This document shows, piece by piece, positions 18,060 through 26,078 of a stretch of 64,000 nucleotides of DNA. Source of the stretch: Trichomonas vaginalis G3. Its lineage: Eukaryota > Parabasalia > Trichomonadida > Trichomonadidae. Each line of letters starts with the position of its first letter. The first letter of the stretch is position 1. The notes beneath the pieces were generated by a model, which was given only the letters and a program-made list of their open reading frames with translations, did no database searches and was not told the origin of the DNA. A program made the position numbers and the translations under genes. Location: assembly GCF_026262505.1 (NCBI RefSeq), contig NC_067205.1, forward strand, positions 24,337,585 to 24,401,584. The letters run 5' to 3'.

Positions 18060-18959
18060 TTATACTTTCTTTGTAACTGCACCAATTATGTTATTGATAA
18101 TGATTTGAGTTTCTCCCAGTCTTATTTTATCATTTACAATATCTTTAATCATTTCATTACATGCATTCTTAAAACCATCTGATTTTTCTAATTTACGTCT
18201 ATCACTTTCTTTAATTAAATCAAAGTTATAACCTTGTTGAGAATAAAGTGGTTTCTTTATCAATTCCTTGAACGCTTCTGAAAGTGAAGATGAAGAAATT
18301 CTTGCCACTTGAATTGGTTTAAATTCTGCTTTCATTGCTTCTTTCTGTTCATTGAACACTGGATCGAATAAAGCAACTTTAAAGAATTTTTTAGCTGAAA
18401 TTTCGGGTCTAATATTTGCATATTGACCATCAAACTGATTAACATATTGAGGTAATCCGTTTGGTCCTTCTTCAATAGCGTTTAATTCTTCATTGAAATA
18501 AGAATATGGATTATGACGGTATGAATTAATTGGACCATTTTCACCTTCTCCAATGTATTGTTTAACAGCTTTTCCATTTTCATCAAATTTCATAGGATAA
18601 TGTTCATTATATGCTTTACGTTTAGGATAATCCGTCATTGTTAATTTATACCCATTTATGACTTTAATATTACCTTGACCATCAGTAACGAAAACTTCAT
18701 TTATACCATCAGGTTTTCCATTTGGACCCGTAATGTCTGCTTCGTGTGCTTCCCAATTTGGTCCATGACGTTTGGCATATGCTTGAGCTTCTGGTAATGT
18801 TAAAACGTTTCTCATTTGTTTAACATCTTTTTGAAGACCAGCAACAATGTGGACTAATTCTTTCATTCCATCAGGAACTTTCATAGTTCTATTATATGCA
18901 CCCTTTTTGTTTGTTCCTTGTTTTAATGAAGTCTGTAGAAGATTTGCAATTTCTGTCAT
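18060..18959 (-). CDS. Unknown Polinton structural-region protein, 299 aa (copy 1)
   Basis: A 299-aa protein between the packaging ATPase and the 233-aa gene. The N-terminal 60 residues look helical. Around residues 75-110 is a Gly/Asp-rich segment '[17 protein letters not shown]' leading to '[11 protein letters not shown]', an arrangement like calcium-binding Asp/Gly loops. The C-terminal third is helical and basic. Preserved in order and sequence in copy 2. A capsid-associated role is inferred from position only. Confidence 0.65.
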   Translation of the reverse strand: MTEIANLLQTSLKQGTNKKGAYNRTMKVPDGMKELVHIVAGLQKDVKQMRNVLTLPEAQAYAKRHGPNWEAHEADITGPNGKPDGINEVFVTDGQGNIKVINGYKLTMTDYPKRKAYNEHYPMKFDENGKAVKQYIGEGENGPINSYRHNPYSYFNEELNAIEEGPNGLPQYVNQFDGQYANIRPEISAKKFFKVALFDPVFNEQKEAMKAEFKPIQVARISSSSLSEAFKELIKKPLYSQQGYNFDLIKESDRRKLEKSDGFKNACNEMIKDIVNDKIRLGETQIIINNIIGAVTKKV

Positions 18960-19000
18960 GTTTAATTATAAATAAAAAATAAAAATTAATTATAAAAAAG

Positions 19001-19827
19001 TTATTCGAATTTAATGGAACCTTTATTTAAATCAACTATTATTTTTCCATGTTCTCCTAATTGTTGATATTGTGTGTAAAGTTCATTAATACTCATTGGT
19101 AAATTCACTTGATAAAGCATAACGTTCAACTGTTGACGACTAAAACCACTGAAAATGAAAAGGGTGGACAGGTTTGATTTAATGTTTGTGCTTAATGCTT
19201 TAAAGTATTGAACAGCCATAAAGAATGAACATTGAATATGTCGACATTGAGTTAATAACTGATTAAAATATGATTTCTCATTTGTTATTAGTTTTGATTT
19301 CACGGCATCATCTAGAAAAATTAGTGAATGCAAAAATTCTTTATCAAAATTTGAAATAGAAAGTGTTTCAAATAATTCATCCCGTTGTTTATCATAATTT
19401 TATCCTCTAATCCTTGCTTCTTGATTGTATTATATAATTCTTTATACATTAAAAAGTTTTTTAAATAATCTTCTGCTTCTTCTTGTGATAAATAAATAAT
19501 TGGAATTTTGATTAAATGCTTTAAAGATTCAAATGTATCATCTGAAGGTGAACCTGAACGGTTGATATAAATTAACACATGTGAATAGGGGGAAGTGTTA
19601 GCAATAATGATAATTTGTTTTAATATCGTTAATGTTTTACCTTTATTTTGTTTACTAATTGCTGCAGTGATTGAATTTAAGTAACATTCAGAATATGGAA
19701 TTTTCATTAATTTTTCCTTAGATAGAGCATTTCTATTATCACTCAATGCTTCATTAATCATATCATCTACGTATGTATTATATACTCCCGCTAATTCTTC
19801 ATAAGGGGTGGATGAATTTAAATCCAT
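19001..19827 (-). pseudogene. FtsK/A32-like packaging ATPase (copy 1, broken)
   Basis: This region encodes the genome-packaging ATPase typical of Polintons and large DNA viruses. The N-terminal part has a P-loop-like segment (KQNKGKTLTILK), and the C-terminal part a Walker B-like 'LIFLDDAV' and the 'CRHIQCSFFMAVQ' region characteristic of A32-type ATPases. It is not a single open frame: about one break is apparent. It lies directly downstream of the major capsid gene on the same strand. Start context is TTTTTGATTAAATG. Confidence 0.75.
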
Positions 19828-19851
19828 TTAATCAAAAATAAATTTATAATT

Positions 19852-21492
19852 TTAAACATTTCTATTCATCAATATTTCATCATATGAACTTCTATACTGT
19901 GGTGGTGTACCTGTTGGATGATATTTCAAACCTTCATCCGGTGTCCATGTCCAATATGTAGTCCTAGTAAACCAAACCTGAGGAGGATTTGTCACCTTTG
20001 AACAGTAAGTGTCATTTTCACCCTGAATGATTGGATAAGCTTTCACTTGTACTGTAACTTGTGAGTTGAAAGTTTCTAATCCATCAAAGAATATACCCGC
20101 TCCATCACGTTGAACTGGAATAGTGCATAAGAATGAAGTTTGGTCTTTCCATGTTCTAGCTAATGGCGTGCCATTATCATCATTCAGTGGTCTAGTTAAT
20201 GAGTCCTCGTATTCTTCCGTGCATTCATTCACTCCATCTAAATCAGAAGCTTGAAGCATACGTGTAAAGAATATGTCACCCACTGTGGTCATCGCTTGAT
20301 CGGGGAAGTTTCTGGAATCTATAGTGACCTGAAGACCTCGAAGCATTGGATTTTCTAAAACCGTTCTTTGCATTGCATTCTTCGGAAATGTTAACACAAC
20401 ATCTGTAACATTATGAAGAGCGTATGAGAAATCTGAGCTAATACCTTCAGGAGTGATGCAACCTCCATTTAGTGAACGAACGTCAATATGTTGAGCTGGA
20501 ATCATGAATGGATCTTCCTTACTGAATAAACGTGGTATTGCTTTAACTGATTCTTCAATTAAACCATATCCTGGTGTAATGCATTTATCCTCTAAAACTT
20601 CCATCTTTGTGCATGAAATAATAACGTTATCAACTGTTGCGTCAGCAGATGTAGCGGCTAAGCTTGTAATTAATTTGGTAGAAAGTCCGATTTGTTGGAA
20701 TTTGCGATCATATTTATAAACATGATTCATAATCTTTTCATAATTTTCATCAGTTATCTTTTCATAAACGTAATTTTGTAAATCAGCAACTCTTAACGGG
20801 TCAACCTGACAAAATACTAAAGTATCCCTGAAAACATAATATTTAAGAATGATTTCACCAAATGATTTAGGATAATCATCGAACGCCTGAAATGCTAACA
20901 AATCATTTACCGGAATAATCATATCAAAAGTGACATCAACTTCTTCATTTGCTTTCTTGAAAACTTCTGAAGGGTCAATATATTTACCACATACTGAGTT
21001 ATCATATTTTTGAACATTATTATATAACGAATGAACAAACTTTTTAACTTTCCTTTCTGATTTTGGTTTATATGTTGCAAATGCGAAAGATTCACGGGCG
21101 CAATCCATCTGAAGATAACCGGCATCACCTCTTTCGGTTTCTACTTCTAATTGTTTAAAGCTTTGATTTGATGATTTGTAACCAACGAATAAACGCATAC
21201 ATTTAAAAGCGGCATCACATGTGAAAGCTTTATTTGAAACTAGAGTTGCTTTAACTTTGCGTTTAATATATGTGTCACCTAATTGGTTCACATCATGAGC
21301 TGGATTTGTAATTCTTAAATGAGTTTGTTTATCATCAAAATATGGAGCATCAGAGTCATAGCATGAACTTTCAAGTTCTCTATAATATCTTCTACCGTCA
21401 TTCTTTGCGAATATTTCATTTATCTTTTCGAATGAATGAAACACATTTCCATTAATCGGTTTGGTGTTTGGCACCAAATAGTTAGTCGTCAT
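19852..21492 (-). CDS. Major capsid protein candidate, 546 aa (copy 1)
   Basis: A 546-aa protein beside the packaging ATPase, the usual place for the double jelly-roll major capsid protein in Polintons. Length fits that family. The sequence is beta-rich with frequent aromatic and Pro residues, has no signal peptide or membrane segment, and is among the best-conserved proteins between the two copies. Recognisable stretches are 'ITNPAHDVNQLGDTYIKRKV' near residue 62 and 'PPQVWFTRTTYWTWTPDEG' near the end. The assignment rests on size, context and general character; I cannot show the double jelly-roll fold from sequence by eye. Confidence 0.75.
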   Translation of the reverse strand: MTTNYLVPNTKPINGNVFHSFEKINEIFAKNDGRRYYRELESSCYDSDAPYFDDKQTHLRITNPAHDVNQLGDTYIKRKVKATLVSNKAFTCDAAFKCMRLFVGYKSSNQSFKQLEVETERGDAGYLQMDCARESFAFATYKPKSERKVKKFVHSLYNNVQKYDNSVCGKYIDPSEVFKKANEEVDVTFDMIIPVNDLLAFQAFDDYPKSFGEIILKYYVFRDTLVFCQVDPLRVADLQNYVYEKITDENYEKIMNHVYKYDRKFQQIGLSTKLITSLAATSADATVDNVIISCTKMEVLEDKCITPGYGLIEESVKAIPRLFSKEDPFMIPAQHIDVRSLNGGCITPEGISSDFSYALHNVTDVVLTFPKNAMQRTVLENPMLRGLQVTIDSRNFPDQAMTTVGDIFFTRMLQASDLDGVNECTEEYEDSLTRPLNDDNGTPLARTWKDQTSFLCTIPVQRDGAGIFFDGLETFNSQVTVQVKAYPIIQGENDTYCSKVTNPPQVWFTRTTYWTWTPDEGLKYHPTGTPPQYRSSYDEILMNRNV

Positions 21493-21561
21493 TTATTATT
21501 AAATAAAAAATCAAAATTAAAAGATGAAAATGAATTTTTAATTTTAATGAAATAATCAACT

Positions 21562-21777
21562 ATGGCTGCAGGATTCTTTAAAAAATTATGGGATAGAGTA
21601 AAAAGAGGAGCGCATAAAGTTTGGGAAACAATGAAGAAAGGAGCAAATTGGATATTTAAGAATAAAGAAGCAATTAGTGACGTTGCTGAATCAATAACGC
21701 CAAAAGCCGCCCCAATAAGAGAAATATTAAATAAAGGAGAAAAAGTTTATCAAAGACTTCAACCGATACTAAGATAA
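21562..21777 (+). CDS. Small amphipathic protein 1, 71 aa (copy 1)
   Basis: Starts MAAGFFKKLWDRVKRGAHKV, an N-terminal amphipathic helix with Phe/Leu/Trp on one face and Lys/Arg on the other, followed by a basic region ending 'IREILNKGEKVYQRLQPILR'. The first ten residues are the same as those of the convergent 78-aa protein 25 bp away. Short membrane-active peptides of this type occur in minor capsid proteins of related viruses, such as the lytic helix of adenovirus protein VI. The analogy is inference. Preserved in copy 2. Confidence 0.7.
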   Translation: MAAGFFKKLWDRVKRGAHKVWETMKKGANWIFKNKEAISDVAESITPKAAPIREILNKGEKVYQRLQPILR

Positions 21778-21801
21778 AAATAATATTTATTTATTTTTCC
21801 A

Positions 21802-22038
21802 CTATCTACCTCCTATTTTATTAAGTATTCCTTCAGCTATTCCACCAATTGCGTTACCTGCTTGTGCTCCCATTGCCGGATTACCTGCTTTAGTACCTAA
21901 TACTCCACCTATGATAGTTCCTGCCGTTTTCGCTACTGGTGCCAAAAAGTTTGCAACGGGTTTAATAATCTTTTGATGAACCCAACCCGCAGCTTTCTTA
22001 ATTCCTTCCCATAATTTTTTAAAGAATCCTGCCGCCAT
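21802..22038 (-). CDS. Small amphipathic, glycine-rich protein 2, 78 aa (copy 1)
   Basis: Begins MAAGFFKKLWEGIKKAAGWV and continues into a Gly/Ala-rich hydrophobic stretch ('VAKTAGTIIGGVLGTKAGN') resembling a flexible membrane-inserting segment, ending KIGGR. The shared MAAGFFKKLW start with the neighbouring 71-aa gene suggests duplication with later divergence or common selection on the leader. Convergent to that gene; start context ends ATTAAATCAGAAATG. Preserved in copy 2. Likely a particle component acting on membranes, by inference. Confidence 0.7.
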   Translation of the reverse strand: MAAGFFKKLWEGIKKAAGWVHQKIIKPVANFLAPVAKTAGTIIGGVLGTKAGNPAMGAQAGNAIGGIAEGILNKIGGR

Positions 22039-22104
22039 TTCTGATTTAATATTAATTAAAAAATATATTTCATCACTTATATTCTAATTTTTATTTAATG
22101 ATAA

Positions 22105-22473
22105 ATGAAACCAATTTTAAAAATAAATGAAACAGAGGAGGAAGAAATAAATGAAAGTGAAAATGTTCAACAAAAAATAAACGTTGTTAAACCAATTACT
22201 GAAATAAAAATTTTTTCATCTGTTGAAGAATTTAATGACTATTATGCTAACAATAAAAAATTATTTGAAGAATTGACAACATGTAAATTGAATAAAATGT
22301 TTAAAGTTGATGGATTCAAAATTTCAAAAATAAAAGGAGTGGTTAGTTTGAAATCTATTCCTCAATCAAGAATCACCTCATTAATGAAAATAGATGATTT
22401 AACAAAAAGAATAGAAATTATTGAAGAGCGAATAAATCAAATTATTGATTTCATAAATTCAAATAATCATTAA
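22105..22473 (+). CDS. Unknown acidic/helical protein, 122 aa (copy 1)
   Basis: Last non-repeat gene of copy 1, with start context TTTTTATTTAATGATAAATG. An acidic N-terminus (TEEEEINESENVQQK), a middle domain and a C-terminal helix 'DDLTKRIEIIEERINQIIDF' with heptad spacing, probably a coiled coil. In copy 2 the protein is nearly identical up to the last few residues, where a GC-rich insert alters the C-terminus. Function unknown. Confidence 0.65.
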   Translation: MKPILKINETEEEEINESENVQQKINVVKPITEIKIFSSVEEFNDYYANNKKLFEELTTCKLNKMFKVDGFKISKIKGVVSLKSIPQSRITSLMKIDDLTKRIEIIEERINQIIDFINSNNH

Positions 22474-22504
22474 TTTCTTAAAGTTCAATGTTGAACTCAA
22501 TCTT

Positions 22505-22604
22505 TATTTTTTACATCATATGTTTACAAAAAAATGATACAAAATCGTTCTATATTGTATGAATTCTTACGTTTACAAAAAATAAATTATTCAAAAATGT
22601 AAGA
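22505..22604 (-). repeat. Internal relic of an older Polinton terminus
   Basis: Just inside the right terminal repeat lies a second copy of the terminal motif (ATGATACAAAATCGTTC, then ATTCTTACGTTTACAAAAA), preceded by TTTTTACATCATATGTTTAC. It resembles the actual right end of copy 2 (TTTTTACTTCATATG, then the same motif). It therefore looks like the ancestral terminus, with the present 550-bp repeat added outside it. Confidence 0.6.
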
Positions 22605-23154
22605 CATGAAAATAATTATTTCTATCAGATGAAATATATTTTTTAAAATATCATCCGTGATATTTTGGAATCACATGTTCAGGCTTCAAATAATTTTCAA
22701 TAAGAAATTTAACAAAATCTTTATATAAAGTCTTTTTTTCATTTAGTCTGTGAAATTCGTCACATACATCATCTAAGTATATTTCTACTATGCACGGAAA
22801 TTTAATCTTTCCGACCTTTATAATAGGTTTTATATTTTGCAAGAATATATTCTTTGACTCCGGTATATAATCGTTTTTTCTACAAAATTTTATATATTCT
22901 TCATATGTATCCCTTTCCTTTATTTTAAGTTCTACATGTAGTCCATACACGTTTGGGCAATAATAGATATCAAAGATGAAAAATTTTCTATTATCTATTT
23001 TATCTGGTTTTACTTGTTGGGTCATTTATGTAAAAATAAAAAAAATAAATTATTTTAAAATTAATGTTAATTTTAAATGATACAAAATCGTTCTATATTG
23101 TATGAATTCTTACGTTTACAAAAAAAGTCACACAACCCGCATATATATACTACT
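22605..23154 (-). repeat. Right terminal inverted repeat of Polinton copy 1 (550 bp)
   Basis: Reverse complement of 2848-3397, same length and by eye identical. It ends in CT at 23154 next to the duplicated AAAATT. Confidence 0.93.
22651..23025 (-). CDS. Terminal-repeat-encoded 124-aa protein, right copy
   Basis: The translation is identical to that of 2977-3351. It reads inward from the right end of the element, mirroring the left copy, with the same ACATAAATG start context. Two identical genes facing inward from both termini mean a doubled dose and a strong mark of recent homogenisation of the ends. Function unknown. Confidence 0.75.
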   Translation of the reverse strand: MTQQVKPDKIDNRKFFIFDIYYCPNVYGLHVELKIKERDTYEEYIKFCRKNDYIPESKNIFLQNIKPIIKVGKIKFPCIVEIYLDDVCDEFHRLNEKKTLYKDFVKFLIENYLKPEHVIPKYHG

Positions 23155-24119
23155 AAAATTGAAAACATAGATAGAGTCATAATATAAAAAATAGGATAAG
23201 AACATATAGTTGTACATCCGAAATATGAACTAATGAAAGTTATTCTAGCATAGCCATCTCCATCATGGCCATTATTTTCTTTATCAACTGGGCTTGTTAT
23301 TGAGGGCATTGCTTCATTCCCTGATATCATCTCAGTATCAGTGAAATATATTTTGGAGGGGTAAATTGAAGTACCCAAGGGATTTCCTCTTTCATCCATT
23401 GCAATACAGCCTTCATGACCTGAAATGAATGAAGAACCTCCTGCACCACCCGACGAACCCCAAATTTGTTTTATCCTATCATCGGTCGTTCCGCCGCAAC
23501 CTCCATAGTAACCACTACCACCGCTTCCGCCAGGCTCATTTGAGGAAAGACCTGGGCTTCCTTCAAATAGTTTACAGCCAAATGTTTGATTTCCTGGAAG
23601 ACTTGGGATTGAGTTATGAATGGATGGAAGACCTGGCGAACCACTAAGTCCTCCAGCATGTCCTCCATCTCCTGATTCACTCCCTCCTCCAGAACCCCCA
23701 CCACCAGCTGCAACCATTATTCTATCATACACAGATGGCTTTTGACCTTGATATTTAATCACTCGAATATCGGTTGATCCGCCTGAACCAGGGGAACTGG
23801 CGTCGTAATTTTGGTCATCATAAGCACCATCGCAGCCGCCATTTTTTCCGCCTTTTCCGACAGCACTTACCGGATATATAGTATTGGCACCTCTTGTTCC
23901 AATAAATATTGCAAAGTCAGTGGGAAAACGAATTTTAAGCCTACCAGAAGTATAACCACCTTTGCCCCCTGCAGAAGTTACTTTATTATTTACGATAAAA
24001 CTACCACCGCTTGCACCCCATAGTTCAAATTTATATAATCCAGGCTGTAATGTGACAATATGGTATTCAGAGCCTGTGAAGCTGTAATCCCAAGTCCCAA
24101 CATACCTTTGATTAATCAA
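23155..24119 (-). pseudogene. Glycine-rich membrane protein gene, cut by Polinton copy 1
   Basis: Host gene fragment for a glycine-rich domain protein (glycine-rich region as in ALK/LTK receptors, a common trichomonad family). 'QRYVGTWDYSFTGSEYHIVTL' opens the domain. 'FELWGASGG', 'GGKGGYTSG', 'RIMVAAGGGGSGGG' and 'GGSGGSGYYGG' follow, then 'DGDGYARITFI' closes it before a hydrophobic segment 'SYPIFYIMTLSMFSI'. The 3' side ends at the Polinton target site. The frame then runs about 26 codons into the Polinton repeat before a stop, replacing the original tail, which lies at about 2769-2847. The 5' side has no ATG: the first in-frame triplet after an upstream TGA that could serve is TTG at 24119, so the N-terminus is also missing or altered. 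Confidence 0.72.
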
Positions 24120-24282
24120 ATATTGGATTCAATATAAAATGATTATCATGCAACAAACGTCATTAGCCATTAAAGGGTTGATGGTATAACTTTCATTTTC
24201 CTGAAAAAATGAAATTAAATCTTCATATCTTTAAAGTAAATGCTAATGAATCCTTAATATAAGGAAGCTAAATAATTCGTCT

Positions 24283-24553
24283 GGGATCATCTTAATATCA
24301 ATGAAATAGATTTGGGAGGGGTGAATTGAAGTTCCCAAGGGATTTCCTCTTTTATCCATTGCGATACATCATTTATGACCTGAAATTAATGAAGAACCTT
24401 TGCCTGCTGCTCTAAATATTCTATTTTCATAAAATATGTTTCTACCGCTTGCTCCCCATAATTCAACTTTATATATGCCAGAGGGCAGTGTAATATTATG
24501 GTAGCTTGAACCCATATAGTTGTATTCCCGGGTTCCGTGATACTTTTGATGAC
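24283..24553 (-). pseudogene. Second, degraded glycine-rich gene fragment
   Basis: Read on the minus strand, 24553 downward begins like the neighbouring gene: a 'YHGTREYNYMGSSYHNITL' stretch, then 'GIYKVELWGASGR'. It then jumps to the part matching 23320-23430 (the ISG..G.IAMDKRGNPLGTSI region), so the central Gly-rich part is deleted. Several differences prevent one open frame. It is a paralogous relic about 160 bp from the other copy, indicating an old tandem pair. Confidence 0.6.
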
Positions 24554-24896
24554 TATTCTTTAGGTTTTATTAAAAAATTATTGCCCTATAGGCAATTACA
24601 CTCTATCCTACCTTTAAAACAATAGGAAAACAGTTTCATATAAATATGGCAAAAATATAAATAAATATGAAATGATATTTTAATTAATCTTAAGATTCAA
24701 GCCAACAGTACACAAACAATGTAATTTCGTGAAATTGTAGTATCTGTGTGAATAACTCTATGAATTCGCCTTTAATTAGATAAGAAATTCGCAGATCATG
24801 TAAAATGTTAGTAAAAGCATGACAAAATCGAATCAACCGCTTAAGATTAGCTTTTAATATCACAAGAACTAAAGGCCAATAAAAGAATTACAAAAA
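24554..24896. other. Intergenic, no gene seen
   Basis: AT-rich spacer between the glycine-rich fragment and the Rab gene. No long frame on either strand and no RNA gene recognised. Confidence 0.6.
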
Positions 24897-25496
24897 TTAA
24901 CAACAAGATCCCTTTTCTTTCTTCTTTTCGAGCTGTCTAGGTGTAGATTGAGATGTAGCATTGCGGGATTTATACATTTCTGCAGCTGCTTGGAAGAGTT
25001 CGTTGACTCCTTCTTTGGCCAGAGCAGATGTAACGAAAACTCCCTTTCCATTATATTCCTGGAACTCAGCTTCAGCTGATGATTTAAATTCTTGTATTTC
25101 TTGTGGAGTATGGAGGTCAGATTTTGTCATTACGAAAAATAATATTCAGGAAGGTACTTCATCGCGAACTCTCTTGATCCAATTTGGTACTTCCTTTGTA
25201 GACTCTGATTCTCCAGCTTCAAAACAGATGAAAGCAACGTCTGAATCTCTGAAAAAGCATTTACTGACTGAATGGTATCTCTCTTGACCAGCGGTATCCC
25301 AGATCTGTAAGGAAACAGGTGTACCGTCTGATTTTTTAACATCGGCACAGCTATACGCTGGAGCAACTGTTGGAGGGGTCTGAAAATCAAAACTTTGGCG
25401 GAAATAGGTTGATGTTAAACATGTTTTGCCAACACCACTACTTCCAACAAGAATGATTTTGAGAGTAGGTCTTTGGGATTTTGGAACTCCACTCAT
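24897..25496 (-). pseudogene. Rab-family small GTPase with one in-frame TGA
   Basis: About 199 codons. P-loop GSSGVGKT (residues about 18-25), a switch I-like 'TPPTVAPAY', switch II 'WDTAGQERY' (about 66), 'MTKSD' in the guanine-specificity position (about 123), 'TSAL' (about 149), and a C-terminal 'KKKEKGSCC' typical of Rab geranylgeranylation. Both halves lie in the same reading frame and are separated only by a TGA codon at 25146-25148, just before the strand leading to the specificity motif ('ILFFVMTKSD'). Everything else is intact, so this is either a very young pseudogene, a sequencing or assembly error, or a read-through case. Trichomonads use the standard code as far as known. If functional it would act in vesicle traffic. 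Confidence 0.85.
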
Positions 25497-26078
25497 TATT
25501 TCAAAGGATTTGTTTATTGAGAAAAAGTATCAGTTATTTCGCCTCGGATTCTGATCTTATCATATAATGGCCAAGTATAAAATTTTTACAAATGGTCGCG
25601 ATAAATAATATATTTATTAGCAAACCATTCTATTTTATTAAGAATCCGCAATATTTTTTACAAATTTGCTGTATATGTCTCAAAACAGCATGCTCCTGAT
25701 TATTAGAGATTTTTATGATTAACTTACCATATGGAAAATAACCGGAAACAAGATGCAAATTTGCTTTCATAAGAAAATTGCATCTGGCTGAAAAATACTT
25801 TCTTAACATCTTGATCTCTTATAGAAGAAAGGGAAATCTGAGCTTATATTTCTAAATCTTGTTTGGACTTTGGTTATGAAAATATTTTCATCTTTTCTTG
25901 AAATCATAGCCTGAATAGTTGGTCATCTTTGATTAAAGTATGATTACATAAGAATCATTTTGATATTCTTAATAATTATTCAAATAAATTTTGAATTTCG
26001 GTTTAAGAGATGCATTATATATGTAAATAAATAATTTATTCTATAAACAAAACAATAATAAGGATAATAATCATTAAA
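25497..26078. other. Intergenic, no gene seen
   Basis: AT-rich spacer of about 580 bp with many short homopolymer runs. No long frame, tRNA-like arm or repeat recognised. Confidence 0.6.

Larger units (their letters stand above)
2848..23154. mobile_element. Polinton/Maverick element, copy 1 (20,307 bp, nearly whole)
   Basis: A complete Polinton. It starts with AG and ends with CT, is flanked on both sides by the 6-bp duplication AAAATT (2842-2847 and 23155-23160), and has 550-bp terminal inverted repeats that look identical by eye. It encodes a protein-primed family B DNA polymerase, a retroviral-type integrase, an FtsK/A32-type packaging ATPase and a capsid protein candidate, the hallmark set of the family. 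Accessory genes include a primase-helicase, a KilA-N protein, a fibre-like protein and several small proteins. Left-side genes lie mostly on the plus strand, right-side genes mostly on minus. Only about one break is apparent, in the packaging ATPase. The near-identical terminal repeats and mostly open genes indicate a recent insertion. It landed in the 3' end of a glycine-rich host gene. Confidence 0.95.

Noticed and set aside
25120-25160. Intron explaining the stop in the Rab gene
   Set aside because: The two halves are in the same frame without extra sequence, and no GTATGT donor or ACTAACACACAG acceptor is present.
24869-25390. Other-frame ORFs across the Rab gene
   Set aside because: They overlap the GTPase in wrong frames and show no motifs.
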